Below, piece by piece: positions 37,390-47,207 of a DNA stretch of 64,000 nt (position 1 is the stretch's first letter; every line of letters starts with the position of its first letter). Both the position numbers and the translations under genes were made by a program. Location of the stretch: contig NC_134138.1 of assembly GCF_033958435.1 (NCBI RefSeq), positions 266,825,798 to 266,889,797 on the forward strand, read 5' to 3'. The notes beneath the pieces are model-generated. The model made no database searches. It saw only the letters and a list, made by a program, of their open reading frames with translations, and was not told the origin of the DNA. Source of the DNA: Carettochelys insculpta (lineage: Eukaryota; Chordata; Testudines; Carettochelyidae).

Positions 37390-39565
37390 TCTAATAATAA
37401 CATAGGTTCTCTCCTTTCCAGAAACAAGGGCCATTAAAGAGGTGCAGAGAGAATTTAGAGGGGTGGGGATTTTAGCTAAGGTATGTCCAGATCCCAGAAA
37501 ATGATGGCAACCAGTCTTTGACTTCAGGGAACATAAATCTTCCATGAGGAAGTTCAGATCCCAAATGATGACTTGTGTAGTCAGATTTCCATCTTTACCC
37601 ATCCAGGGCATTCTAAATCATATTGATCTGTTAGAACTATATCTCTCAGGAGAGAAGTTATGATGTATTAGTTAAGCAGGAAGAATCCATTCTCTCTTGA
37701 ATGAGATATTCCAGACATGGGGATTCCTGCTGGTAGACCTCTGTATGACCAGGTATACAAAGAAATGCCATGTTTTCTGCAGCCATGTCACATAGTGGCT
37801 GCTTTTCTCATTCCATGATCAGATTAACTGTTCTTTTGTCTTCCCACCATTTCTACTAAATCCAAGACCGTGAAGGGAAGCGAGACAAGACGAGACTCAG
37901 ATGATCCTTGGGACTTCAGTTTTTGGTGTTCAGACCTGATGCATCTCTCCAGTCATCAGTTCATAGCTCTTTTGTTTCGTATGGACGTAATTTCTCAGTA
38001 TTCCAATTGCATACTGTGACATTTTTCAGGATACACTTTGAAGTGTTGAACAGCTGTGCCCTCTGTAATTCTCTAGCCTGGGGTATTTTGCACACTGCTT
38101 TGCTGTCAGATTGTCTATTCCTGGCCTGCTCACACAGACTTCAGCTTGGAAATTCATACCCAGCTAAATAAACAAGCCCTCTGACCAGTCACTCATTAAT
38201 TATATACAGGGTAACACCTGCGTATTCTGAGTCCCAGCCTTGTCTCCCTGAAATGTGAGTCTTGTGCTCTCCAGCAGCCTATGGAACTGAAAGGAAAATG
38301 ATAATGCACTAGCCTTGTTAATCCAAATGGTGTTTAGCAACACACACCACTGCTATCTTGCTGTTTAAGATAAAACAAAAGATGAGTTAATTACTGTCAT
38401 AAAGGTAGAATTTAAGTGATTATGCAAAAGAGTTAGCATTGGTTAATAGGAAATAAAAGGGTAAAACACAAGCTAGTACCAAACTTAACAATGTAAGTGA
38501 AGTTAAAAGCAAATGGTTTTGTTTCATCATATGTTGCCATACATTTCACAGTGGGTCTTCTGTCAGCCTGGGATTCCCCCCCACCACAGTTCAGTTCTTG
38601 GAGAGTTGTTGATGACATGAGCACAGATGAAAGGAGATGGATGAAGTGGAGGCTCTCTCTCATTCTTATGCCACTCCTCCCTCTTTCATGATTATCCCAG
38701 GCTGGGATGCAGGTGACAAGCAATCTCTTGTGGAGGTGAAGATTAAACCATCACTGAGGTGAAATGTAGATTTCTCATTCACATCTTCCCATTTCTGGAG
38801 AATGACTGCGTAACTAAGTGATACTCTTTAACACCTGGCTGGTGTTCGTCTGTTCTTTGTTCTAAAACACTTGTTTGAGCCTGCTTTTCTTAAACTTTGA
38901 GCCTGTTACAGCAGGGCTACCTAGCAGAATCTTATAACTTCACATACAATGCTGATAACACATACTTTACCAAGACAATCATGTTCAGCAGTTTGAGTTT
39001 TCAAATGATACTTTACAAGGCAAACCTTGTACAAAATGTATCAATAGTCCTGTAAAAGTGGTGAACGTAATGGTATAGACCATTGCTCATGCTTTATCCA
39101 GACTATACATCTCTTCATCTGATGCCACGGAGAATCTCTAGTTCACATCAGCAGGTAGGGAGTGTTCAGCAGAGATCTTGAGAATCCTTTCCGTAAGTAG
39201 AAAACCCTCCATTACAAAATCAAATACACTGGAGATGTTTTTCTGTAGGGTGAGAGCAAGACAATGTGATGCTCTTCTGTCATTCATTCCGTTAATTCTG
39301 GAATATCTATTCTACCTTTCAGTTTCGTTATAATTTACTTGGGAATGAGTTTATCATCTGTCTTTTCAGGACTCTGCCATAGTTTCTCACAAGAGGTCAG
39401 AAAGTTTCTAAAGAATCTATTGCAGATGTTTCCACCAGTTAGAAAGATCCCAGCTTCTTGGGATTTAAACCCAGTTCTTACTTCTCTGATGGAACTTCCA
39501 TTTGAGCCTTGGCCCTCTTGTTCCCTTCATCATTTATTTGAAAGGTATATTTTTGGTGCTATTTG
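37390..39565 (+). pseudogene. Ancient DIRS-type retrotransposon relic
   Basis: Three separate + strand segments match the intact DIRS element at 49262-55358 in the same order. (1) About 37430-37610: RT N-terminal part (AIKEVQREF, then WQPVFDFREHKSSMRKFRSQ and MMT, against GWRPILDLRGLNRYLHKQRF). (2) About 37705-37800: EIFQTWGFLLVDLC...KKCHVFC against PIFHAWGFPQIDLF...KKCPRFC. (3) About 39390-39560: tyrosine-recombinase core-start (EVRKFLKNLLQMFPPVRKIP, SWDLNPVLTSLMELPFEPW against RFLKGLVNLYPPRKPLPPSW...). RNase H and the catalytic parts are gone and frames are broken. It is a much older, separate insertion. Confidence 0.7.
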
Positions 39566-40311
39566 TTTGTGTTAAGGGTAAGTGAAATTCAGGCACACGT
39601 ACTTACGTCACCTACCCCATAGTTTTACATGCCAAAATAGTGACTGAGCCCTCACCCTACACTTATTCCAACAGTGGTTTCAGACTTCCATGTTAATTGA
39701 TAGTCAATTAATTTGTATTTTTCCAAAATGTATTTTTGTTTTTCTAGTGAATCTAAACTTCATACACTGAACATCAAGAGGAGGCTTTTGTACTCTAGGA
39801 TCATTCAGAAAATCTCTTAGGCTGCGTCTACACGTGTCAGATCTTCTGGAAGAACGCTGGCTTCTGCCAGAAGATCTGGGGAGCATCCACATGTACAAGG
39901 TGCTTTTCCAGAAGGAATCCGGAAGCACATACCCCTTCTTCCGGATCTCTAATGCCGGTTCCATAAGGGGAATAGCGCTTTCTTCTGGAAGATTCTTCTG
40001 GAAGAAAGCATGTGTGGACGCTTGCGGACCGCTTCTTCCAGAGCCTGGAGACAGTCTATCAAGCCCCTGGGGGTTCTGTGGTGCCTGGTTCCACCAGCAG
40101 TTAAAGCTGGAAGGACCTAGAAACACCAGAGCAGGAAGCAAGGGCTGTGGAGGCTGGCAGCTTGTGCTGGGCTGCAGCACCCAGCCTACTGCCACCCCAG
40201 AAGTTACAGCCAGCAGCTGGATGGCCAGCAGCCAGCCGCTCTGCAGTCCCCAGGGCAGCCCTGGGGACTCAGCTCAAGGCAGCCCAGAAGGGGAGCAGCC
40301 GCCAAAAAGGA

Positions 40312-40694
40312 GGGCCCCAGCCTGGATGGAGCTAAAGCTGCGAGACCTTCTTGCACTTTGGCGTGAGGAAGACATCCTGAGGGACATGTCGGGGCACTGG
40401 CAAAATGCTCATGCCTGTGCCTGCCTGGCCAACCATAGCCATCCTGCCTGGACCGCAGACAAGATCTTATACAAGATTAAAGAATTGCGCCAGGGATATG
40501 TATGGGCCAGGGACAGCAGTTGCCACTCTGGGGCCAACCCAGCCAGGTATCCCTACTATAAGGAGCAGATACTGGCCGGGGATGACACCTCACCATCTCA
40601 TGAAAATGGCAGCCACAGACACCTCTGCCTCCCTGAGAGGGAGGACGGGGGCTCCTTCGAAAAGGCCAGGGAGGAGGGGAAGCCCACCAGCTAG
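40312..40694 (+). CDS. Myb/SANT-like DNA-binding domain ORF of Harbinger copy 2
   Basis: The open frame (39834-40694 in full) has a trihelix/SANT-like domain: APAWMELKLRDLLALWREED, then ILRDMSGHWQNAHACACLAN and ILYKIKELRQGYVWARD. The spaced Trp and the LKLRDLL start fit the Myb/SANT partner protein of PIF/Harbinger elements. The upstream part (39834-40300) runs through the terminal repeat and is probably not coding. After EEGKPTS the frame stops, and the family helix resumes near 41327-41450, which suggests an intron or decay between. The protein would bind the transposon ends and bring in the transposase. Confidence 0.65.
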
Positions 40695-41319
40695 CCCCAA
40701 GGATGACTCCTGCCCTGAAGGGTCCCTGGTCATAGCCATGGCCTCAGGGCTGAGCAGCCAGGCAACCTCCAGCTGGGTATCACTGGACCTATACGAGGTC
40801 ACCCCAGGTAAGTGCGTGGCATGGTGCATCCCCCGGTGGGGACACACACAAGCCCCCCCTCCACACCTCCCTGATGCCCCACACCAGAGTGCACCTTGGG
40901 GCTGCAAACAAGCTGCAGGGCACCTTGCATGCCCACCCCCCTGCGAGAGCCTCTGCACGTGCAGGTCCGAGCAGTGGGGAACCCAGGGTGCAAAGTCACA
41001 TCTGTTCTAACCATTCCCCAGGCAGGGAGCCCTCGGTGCCTGACTGCACCCCTCTCGCCCAGTTCTCCATTCCCAAGTGGGGCCCTTCACAGGTGGCAGC
41101 ATCCCCAAAGTGAGGGTCTGCCCAGGCCACCGTACCAGGGCCATGGGCCTGTGCTACAAGGGCATCCTGGGTCTGCTGGCAGCATCCAGACCAGAGAAGC
41201 AGGAAGTCCCCCAGGCAGGCCACAACCCTTGTGAGTGGCTGCAGCCTGGCAGGCATGAAGGGTCCATTGCCAGAGCCTGGTGGAGGAGGCAGCAGCATAT
41301 GTGGCTGCCCTCTGACACC

Positions 41320-41567
41320 AAAATGACATGGCGGAGAGGCGCTTGGCCCTGGAGGTGGAGGACTTGTGGTGGCACCAGGACACATGGGGGGAGGTGGTGG
41401 GGATGCTCCACCAGGTGTGCGGGGCCCTCGTAGTGCCCCCCCCACCCCACCCCCCCGCTGTCCCTCTGCTGCCCCTCCCCCCACTGCCCCTGCCGTTTCC
41501 ACAGCCCCCTCTTGCCCCCCCCCACTGCCCCTCAGGCCTGAGCCATCCCACCCCCCTGAGGCCCTAG
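41320..41567 (+). pseudogene. C-terminal helix of the Harbinger copy 2 partner ORF
   Basis: The frame gives MAERRLALEVEDLWWHQDTW, GEVVGMLHQVCGAL and a Pro-rich tail. It is related to MKRRLQFEEWEAAWHREAWC of copy 1 (14193-14270), so it is the downstream part of the same protein, separated from the SANT part by about 630 bp. Whether this gap is an intron cannot be told. Confidence 0.5.
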
Positions 41568-42189
41568 CTGCCCTCCTTCCCCAGGGGCTTCCAGCGGCAG
41601 CCCTGCAAGACCTGGACACCGGGCTAGTGGCCATGGCAGGCCCCCTGCCCCGGGAATCTTCCCCCATTGCCCCCACCAAGGATGTGCCACAGGCTGCCCA
41701 CCACTACCTCCCTGTGCTCTCTGCCCCATCGGGGCCCTGACAGGGACCATGCACCCACAGCAGGAGAGGCAGCCATGGGTGCTGGGGCTCAAGGCCCTCC
41801 ACCCCATCCCTTGAGTAGGGGCCCTTTCCCGTCCCAACACCTTCCACACCCAGGTTGTTACACCCCTGCTGCCGAGGTGCCCCCTTGTAAATAGTTGGCT
41901 CCTCTCCCTTGTTTTATATCAAACCTGTTTTATTGTTCATAGAGCACATTAACTATAGTTCATTATTTACATATAAGCAGTTTTTGTTGGCACCCCTGTG
42001 ACCCTGTTCATTGGGGGGTGGAGGGTGACCTGTACTGGGCACCTGGCTCAGAGGTCCCCACAGGTGAAGGCCTCCTGGATGCAGACCCCATCTTGGTGGA
42101 ACTGCCAGTTGGGGGCTGCGGTGGCTGTTCATACTCTTGTAGTGGCAGGGCCAGCCTGCCCTGGTGCTGTGTCCCCTCACGCAGCTCGA

Positions 42190-43300
42190 GGAGGTTGTGG
42201 AGAGCGCAGCAGGTGGCCACGAGCTGCAGGACATTCTGCACCCCCACATCAAGGTGCGTGAGGAGGCATCTGAACCTCGCCTTTAGGTGCCTGAAGGCAC
42301 ACGTCGTGGTGTTCTGGGTGCATCCCAGGTGGGCATCAAAGAGCTCCTGAGATGTGGTCAGGTGCCCTGTGCAGGGGTGCAGCAGCCATGGCTTAAGGGT
42401 ATGCTGGGTCAGCTACCAGGCACAGTGGGATAGCGATGTCTCCGATGATGAGTTCCCGTTGGGCGACGTAGGTGCCCGCCTCCATCTGATGGCACAGGGA
42501 GGAGTTCCTAAGGATGTGGGCACCATGTGCCTGGCTGGGCCAGCGGACATAGACATCGGTGAACTGGCCCCAAGCATCCATCACCGCCTGGAGCACGATG
42601 TTGAGTGGCACCCCTTGTGCTTGACATATTGGCCACCTTGATGGTCTGGGGCCCTGATGGGGATAAGGGTGCTGTCCACTGCCGCGAAGCCCTGGGGAAA
42701 CCCAAGCTCCTCAAAGCCCACCACAGACATGTCAAGGTCCCCAAGGTGCATGAGCCAATGCACGAGTACATTGTTGATAGCCCTAAAGACCTGAAGGGGA
42801 CAGAGAGCATGCACACTGATGGGTGTGCCCAGGGGTGCCCTGGGCCAGTTTCTGTCCTTCCCCTCCCTCCCTCCCTCCGTTCCTCCCTATGGTCCCCCTT
42901 TTAGGGTACCACTCTGGGAGCAGGCCTGTGTATGGGTGGGGTATCGGGGTCCCCTGTGGTGGACTCCATGGCCCCTGTGTCCAGGCCCTCCCCGAGATCC
43001 CTGTTGCCTGACACCCCCATCCCTCTTCCCTGAGCTGGGCTGAGGCCTGGCATGTGGCTTACCTCGAGTACAACAGCCCTGACAGTGGACTTGCCCACCC
43101 TGAATTGCTGCCCTACAGAGGGGTAGCTATCTGGAATGGCCAGCTTCCAGATGGCGATGGCTGGGTGCTTCTCCACCAGGAGGGCTGGCCACATCCCCAA
43201 ATCCTGACGGCGAAGCAGGGGGAGCCACCCAGGCACAGATTGCATGGAATGTGCCCTTCTGGATGCGCAGGTTTCAGTGCCACAATTCGTCATCCCACTG
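42190..43300 (-). pseudogene. Harbinger transposase, copy 2, decayed
   Basis: Broken - strand frames. N-terminal: IAIWKLAIPDSYPSVGQQFR and VGKSTVRAVVLEV (about 43060-43150). Middle: first Asp in FAAVDSTLIPIRAPD (about 42650). Then DVYVRW, a second Asp in LVADPAYP, and the C-terminal FRHLKARFRCLLTHL...CCALHNL. Several frameshifts. The conserved Glu helix seen in copy 1 (VERAVRRLKG) is not clear here. A putative intron lies at 42791-43062. Confidence 0.75.
42791..43062 (-). other. Intron in Harbinger copy 2 transposase
   Basis: On the - strand the segment starts GTAAGCCACATG and ends CTCTGTCCCCTTCAG, 272 bp, at the same protein position as the copy 1 intron (after VVLE, before VFRAINN). The tract before AG is pyrimidine-rich. 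Confidence 0.75.
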
Positions 43301-43845
43301 TGCCATGACCACCTAGCCCCACCAGTTGCTGCTGGTGGCATGGGTCTAGACGTGGGGGATGGGCTGTTGGGGCCTGGCAGGGGAAGAGGTGGGTCAGGGC
43401 CCTTGGAGCTAATGCTGTGTTCATGCAGCAGGCAGAGGAGGGTGGCCAGGGGGCTCCCGAGCATCCTTGTCAGGGTGAGCCTGTGCTGCTGAAGGACCTC
43501 GTGGGCACATGGGCTGTTCTGGGAGCAGCGCAATGGGCCTCAGCAGGTAGTGCAGGGAGTGGCTGTTGGGGGGACCCTTCAGCAGGCTGAGTGGCAAGTG
43601 CCCTGGAAGGGCTCTCCGCCCTTGCAACCCTGTCTGAGGCATTTCCTGCCCTGTTCTTCTGGAAGAGCATCCATGCATGTGTGGACGTGATCTTCCGGAA
43701 GTCTGGGCAGCTCTTTCGGATGCTGCTTTCTGCGTAGATGCTTTCTTTTGGAAGATGATCTTCCTGAAGAGAGCTTCCAGAAGGTCCGACGCGTGTAGAT
43801 GCAGCCTAGACTATTCGTCATGTTTGGTAGTACATCTAGAGCAGG

Positions 43846-44160
43846 GGTGGGCAATAAGCTTCCCACAGGCTGGATGCGGTTCACCAGGGTTAGTTCCTGG
43901 CAGGCCACCAGACTCTTTACCTGAGGATAAATAGATACAACTGCTTGTAGCTCCTGTTGGCCATTCCTGACCTGGACTGCGCCACTTCCCTCAGCTTGCA
44001 TTGGCTAGAGCTGCGAGCAGACATACCTGCAAATGCTTGGGTAAATAAAGTATTTGGGGGCCTGCTGGGGCTAACCCTGTTGAACTGCATCCAGCCTGGG
44101 GGAGGCTTATTGCCAGTCACTGATCCACAGGCAGATCACCCTGGTCTCTGCTCAAAGGCT
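43846..44160. mobile_element. Possible hAT-type fragment
   Basis: CAGGGGTGGGCAATAAGC looks like the terminal repeat of hAT (Charlie-like) elements. No matching right end was found, so the extent is a guess. Confidence 0.35.
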
Positions 44161-44456
44161 GTTTAAATGGATTATTGCATGTATTAGAATATAGTGAAAC
44201 ATTAATACATTACTGTTCTGAGTTCATGTTACTGTTCATTGCCTGGGAGGTTAGGCTGCATCTGTGGCATGTTTCTATAAAAAAACTAGTTGTGGTGCTT
44301 TATAGAGCAGTGACATGGTCCTCAATGGATGCATTTACCAATCATCATTCTCTGGTGGCAGCAGCAAGCGCTAATGCACGAGTCAGGAAAGCAGTTCTGA
44401 AATTTTTAGTTAGGTGAGTTCCTAGCTCCCACTACTTGGAACCCAGGGCTTCCCTA

Positions 44457-44562
44457 CTCATAGGCAAAACATGCAGCCGCACGGGGCAGCATGAAATTCG
44501 GGGCATCATATTGCCCCAATTTTCATGTTGCCCTATGCATCTGCATGCTGCCTATGGGCTCC
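44457..44562. repeat. Inverted repeat hairpin, about 48-base arms
   Basis: Left arm 'cataggcaaaacatgcagcc...catgaaattcggggca' pairs with the complement of the right arm '...tgccccaattttcatgttgc...cagcatgctgcctatgggc-like' at 44512-44562, with mismatches. Loop of about five bases. Unknown element, possibly the core of a MITE. Confidence 0.6.
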
Positions 44563-45179
44563 AGCTGTCCCCAATCCATCTCCTGGCCTTTCCTGCCCCA
44601 ACTCAGCACCAGTCTGTCTGCCCCCATGACTCAGCCCTGTTCTGGCCACCTGTCCCCAGAGCTCAACACCCAGCCCATGCTCACCAGGGCTGTGTCTACA
44701 CAGGAGCCCTCTTTCGAAAGGCTAAAAATTGAATGACAGTAAATGAGATCTAGCCTTTCAAAAGTGCACGACTACACACCAAAAGTGGATGGAAGGTTCA
44801 GTGCCCCCTTTTGGTAGACTGTTCTTTTGAAAAGTAGCCTCCACAGGGCTAGGTACACTTTTTTTGAAAGAATGGAACAGGAGGTGCTGCAGACAGTGTC
44901 ACATGGCTGCCAAGCCCTTCCGGGGCCTGTAGCCAGCCGCCTCCTTAAAGGGCCTGTCCCAAAAACCCCAGCCCTGCACAAGCTGAGGCCTGAGGAGCTA
45001 CCCAAAGCCAAGCAGAGCCCGGCACGCAGCAGCATGAACAAGCACCCGCTCCTGGCTTTAAACGCCGACATCCTGGACACTACTACAGCTCCTGTGCAGT
45101 TTTTGTGGCCACCCTGTCCTCCTCAGGAGACTTAGCAGCCCCTGAAGGGATGTGGAGCCCCTCCGGCCTGGATCCCATC

Positions 45180-46275
45180 CCTGGGTACCCCGGTGCCTGT
45201 GGAGCAACCCCAGCAGCTCATACTGGTGGGAGCAGCTGGTCTTGGGGCAATGAGGTGATGCCAGATGGCTACAGAACTTCTGCACAAGTAGGGAGACCTT
45301 CCAGGTGCTCTGCCACTGGCTTGCCCCCACACTGAAGCACCAGGACACCACCATGTGGCCCGCTCTCCCCCTTACGAAGCAGGACACTATTGCTCTTTGG
45401 AAACTGGCCACCCCTGACAGCTAATGCTCAGCGGGGCATCAGTTCGGGGTGTGAACGGCTACCATCAGCACTGTTCTCATGTCGGTAAGCCAGGCCTGGG
45501 TCACACCCCCACCATGGGGAGGAGGAAGGGGGCTCCTGGGCTTTGGGACCCTCGACAGCAGGGGGGCAGAAGTGGGTGGGATGCAGGAGCTGCTGGCTGG
45601 GAGCGGGTAGGGTTGCAGAGGCTGGGAACTCTCCGCCACACTCTCACGAGAGCACATGTCCTCCACCCCGTGTAGATCATCTGCACGATAAACATGATGC
45701 TCCTGCACTGAGTCAGTCACATCAGGGACCGAGATGCTGCTGTTGAGAGCTTCGCAGCACTCAGGTTCCTGAACTGCTTTGGTGCCCAGGATAGGATGCT
45801 CATTACCATCCGTGCCCTGCCACAAAGCGCCGTCCACCATATTAACCGTAAGGGCTGCCACTTGGTAGTTCTCCAGGCCCTGGTGGATCACAAAGGTTGG
45901 TTCATGGACTTGTATGTGGGCTGGGGAGGCTGAACACGTGACATCTGGGTGTTTTGGAATTCTGTCCTGTACCGGCATATGGAGGCTGGGACCTACATCC
46001 CCCAGCAGGAGCTCCAGCTGTGGATACCACCATACCACTGTGCATAGTGGCAGATGCCATATACCACCTGCTGCTGTGGCTCATGCGGCCCTGTATTGGC
46101 CACTTTGACCCCACCCAGGAGGCCTTCACTACCCTCTTCAGCCAGGTCTGCCATGTCATGGAGTGGGCCTTTGGGTGCCCGAAGAGGTGGTGGTGGTTCT
46201 TTCTCTTGTGCCTGGAGGTCAGGGTGCACAACATCCTGCTGGTGGTGGGCAGCTGCTGTGCCCTCCACAACATTG
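45180..46275 (+). pseudogene. Harbinger transposase, copy 3, decayed
   Basis: Translated with shifts, the + strand gives FCTSRETFQVLCHWLAPTLK, DTIALWKLATPDS, a putative intron (45485-45675), RDAAVESFAALRFLNCFGA, the first Asp as AQDRMLITIRA, VLQALVDHKGWFMDLYVGW, the second Asp as IVADAIYH, the Glu helix CHVMEWAFGCPK, and the end CCALHN. Several stops (for example the TAA after ATPDS) show that it is dead. Confidence 0.75.
45485..45675 (+). other. Intron in Harbinger copy 3 transposase
   Basis: Starts GTAAGCCAGG after the codons TVLMS and ends CCCGTGTAG before ATCATCTGC. 191 bp, same protein position as in copies 1 and 2. Confidence 0.65.
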
Positions 46276-46454
46276 GGGCTCCCCCACCTTAGCCTGGCGG
46301 AGGCTGGCAGTGTTCTCCCCCAAACACCACTGCAGTCTTATGTCTGCTCTCCAGGCAGGACAGAAGGCGGTCCCAGGCCTCCCTCTGTCAGGCCAGGTTG
46401 GCCTCCTCCAGCTGGAGGCATTGCTCCACCGCTTTGGCCTAGTGGAAGCTGGCG

Positions 46455-47207
46455 GTGACCTCCCCCAAGTGCTGCTGCGTTCTCTGGCTGAGGGCCTGGC
46501 ATGGTGGCGTTAATGGAGTCACCTGGCCTTTCTCTGTTAAGGATGCTGTTAAGGAGGATGAAAGGCTCAGGGAAGGAGAGCAGTCGATGGGGGCAGAGGG
46601 AAACCATCCCATAGTTGGGACCCTTCTTCCAGAGGGTGCTATGGTATCCTCTCGCGTTGAGGATACCTCTCCGGGGGAGGGAACGCCAGTTTTTAGGAAG
46701 AGGCAGGTGTTAGTGGGTGATTTGATCATTAGAAGTATAGATAGTTGGGTTTGTGATGACCGGGAGAACGATATGGTGACTTGCCTGCCTGGTGCGAAGG
46801 TTGCGGATCTTTTTAGGCATCTAGACAGACTTATATGCAGAAGTGGGGAGGAGCCGACGGTCGTGGTACATGTAGGTACCAATGACGTAGGGAAGGGTAG
46901 GAGAGATGTCCTGGAAGCCAAATTTAGGTTGCTAGGAAGGAGACTGAAATCCAGGACCTCTGTGGTGACATTCTCAGAAATGCTTCCAGTTCCACGCGCA
47001 GGGCCAGGTGGGCAGGCAGAACTTCAGAGTCTCAATGCGTGGATGAGACGATGGTGTAGGCAAGAAGGGTTTAGATTTATTAGGAACTGGGGACACTTTT
47101 GGGGTAGGGGGAGCCTATACAGGAAGGATGGGCTCCACCTAAACCAAGGTGGATCCAGGCTACTGGCATTAAACATTAAAAAGGTCGTAGAGCAGTGTTT
47201 AAACTAA
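46455..47207 (+). CDS. CR1 ORF1, SGNH/GDSL-hydrolase-like domain
   Basis: Open to a stop at 47205-47207. The block VLVGDLIIRSIDSWV sits where the GDS(L) nucleophile block lies, then VVVHVGTNDVGKG (the GxND block III), and KDGLHLNQGG (the DxxH-type block V with catalytic Asp and His). CR1 ORF1 proteins are known to carry an esterase-like domain of this kind. In this copy the nucleophile serine position is Leu (GDLI), so the enzyme is probably dead. The first part of the frame (46455-46540) may be outside the CR1; the true start is unclear, with a Met at about 46588 possible. Confidence 0.75.
   Translation: MTSPKCCCVLWLRAWHGGVNGVTWPFSVKDAVKEDERLREGEQSMGAEGNHPIVGTLLPEGAMVSSRVEDTSPGEGTPVFRKRQVLVGDLIIRSIDSWVCDDRENDMVTCLPGAKVADLFRHLDRLICRSGEEPTVVVHVGTNDVGKGRRDVLEAKFRLLGRRLKSRTSVVTFSEMLPVPRAGPGGQAELQSLNAWMRRWCRQEGFRFIRNWGHFWGRGSLYRKDGLHLNQGGSRLLALNIKKVVEQCLN

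Larger units (their letters stand above)
39820..43806 (-). mobile_element. PIF/Harbinger DNA transposon, copy 2
   Basis: Inverted ends GGCTGCGTCTACACGTGTC at the left and the complement of GACGCGTGTAGATGCAGCC at the right, about 4.0 kb. TTA lies outside left and TAG outside right, so the 3-bp duplication is not exact. Both family genes are present, divergent as in copy 1: SANT-type ORF on + (40312-40694 and downstream) and transposase on - (42190-43300, broken). The subterminal arms are rich in 'cttctggaaga' and its complement. Confidence 0.85.
44688..46290 (+). mobile_element. PIF/Harbinger DNA transposon, copy 3 (right end lost)
   Basis: Left end GGCTGTGTCTACACAGGAGC matches the family terminal repeat. 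The transposase relic lies on the + strand, opposite in orientation to copies 1 and 2. No right terminal repeat is visible before CR1-type sequence begins near 46530, so the right part was probably replaced or deleted. Confidence 0.65.

Noticed and set aside
37240..37611. 123-codon - strand open frame
   Set aside because: It is the antisense of decayed DIRS RT sequence that matches on the + strand.
40996..41679. 227-codon - strand open frame
   Set aside because: Low-complexity Gly/Ser/Pro translation of GC-rich Harbinger copy 2 DNA; no motif.
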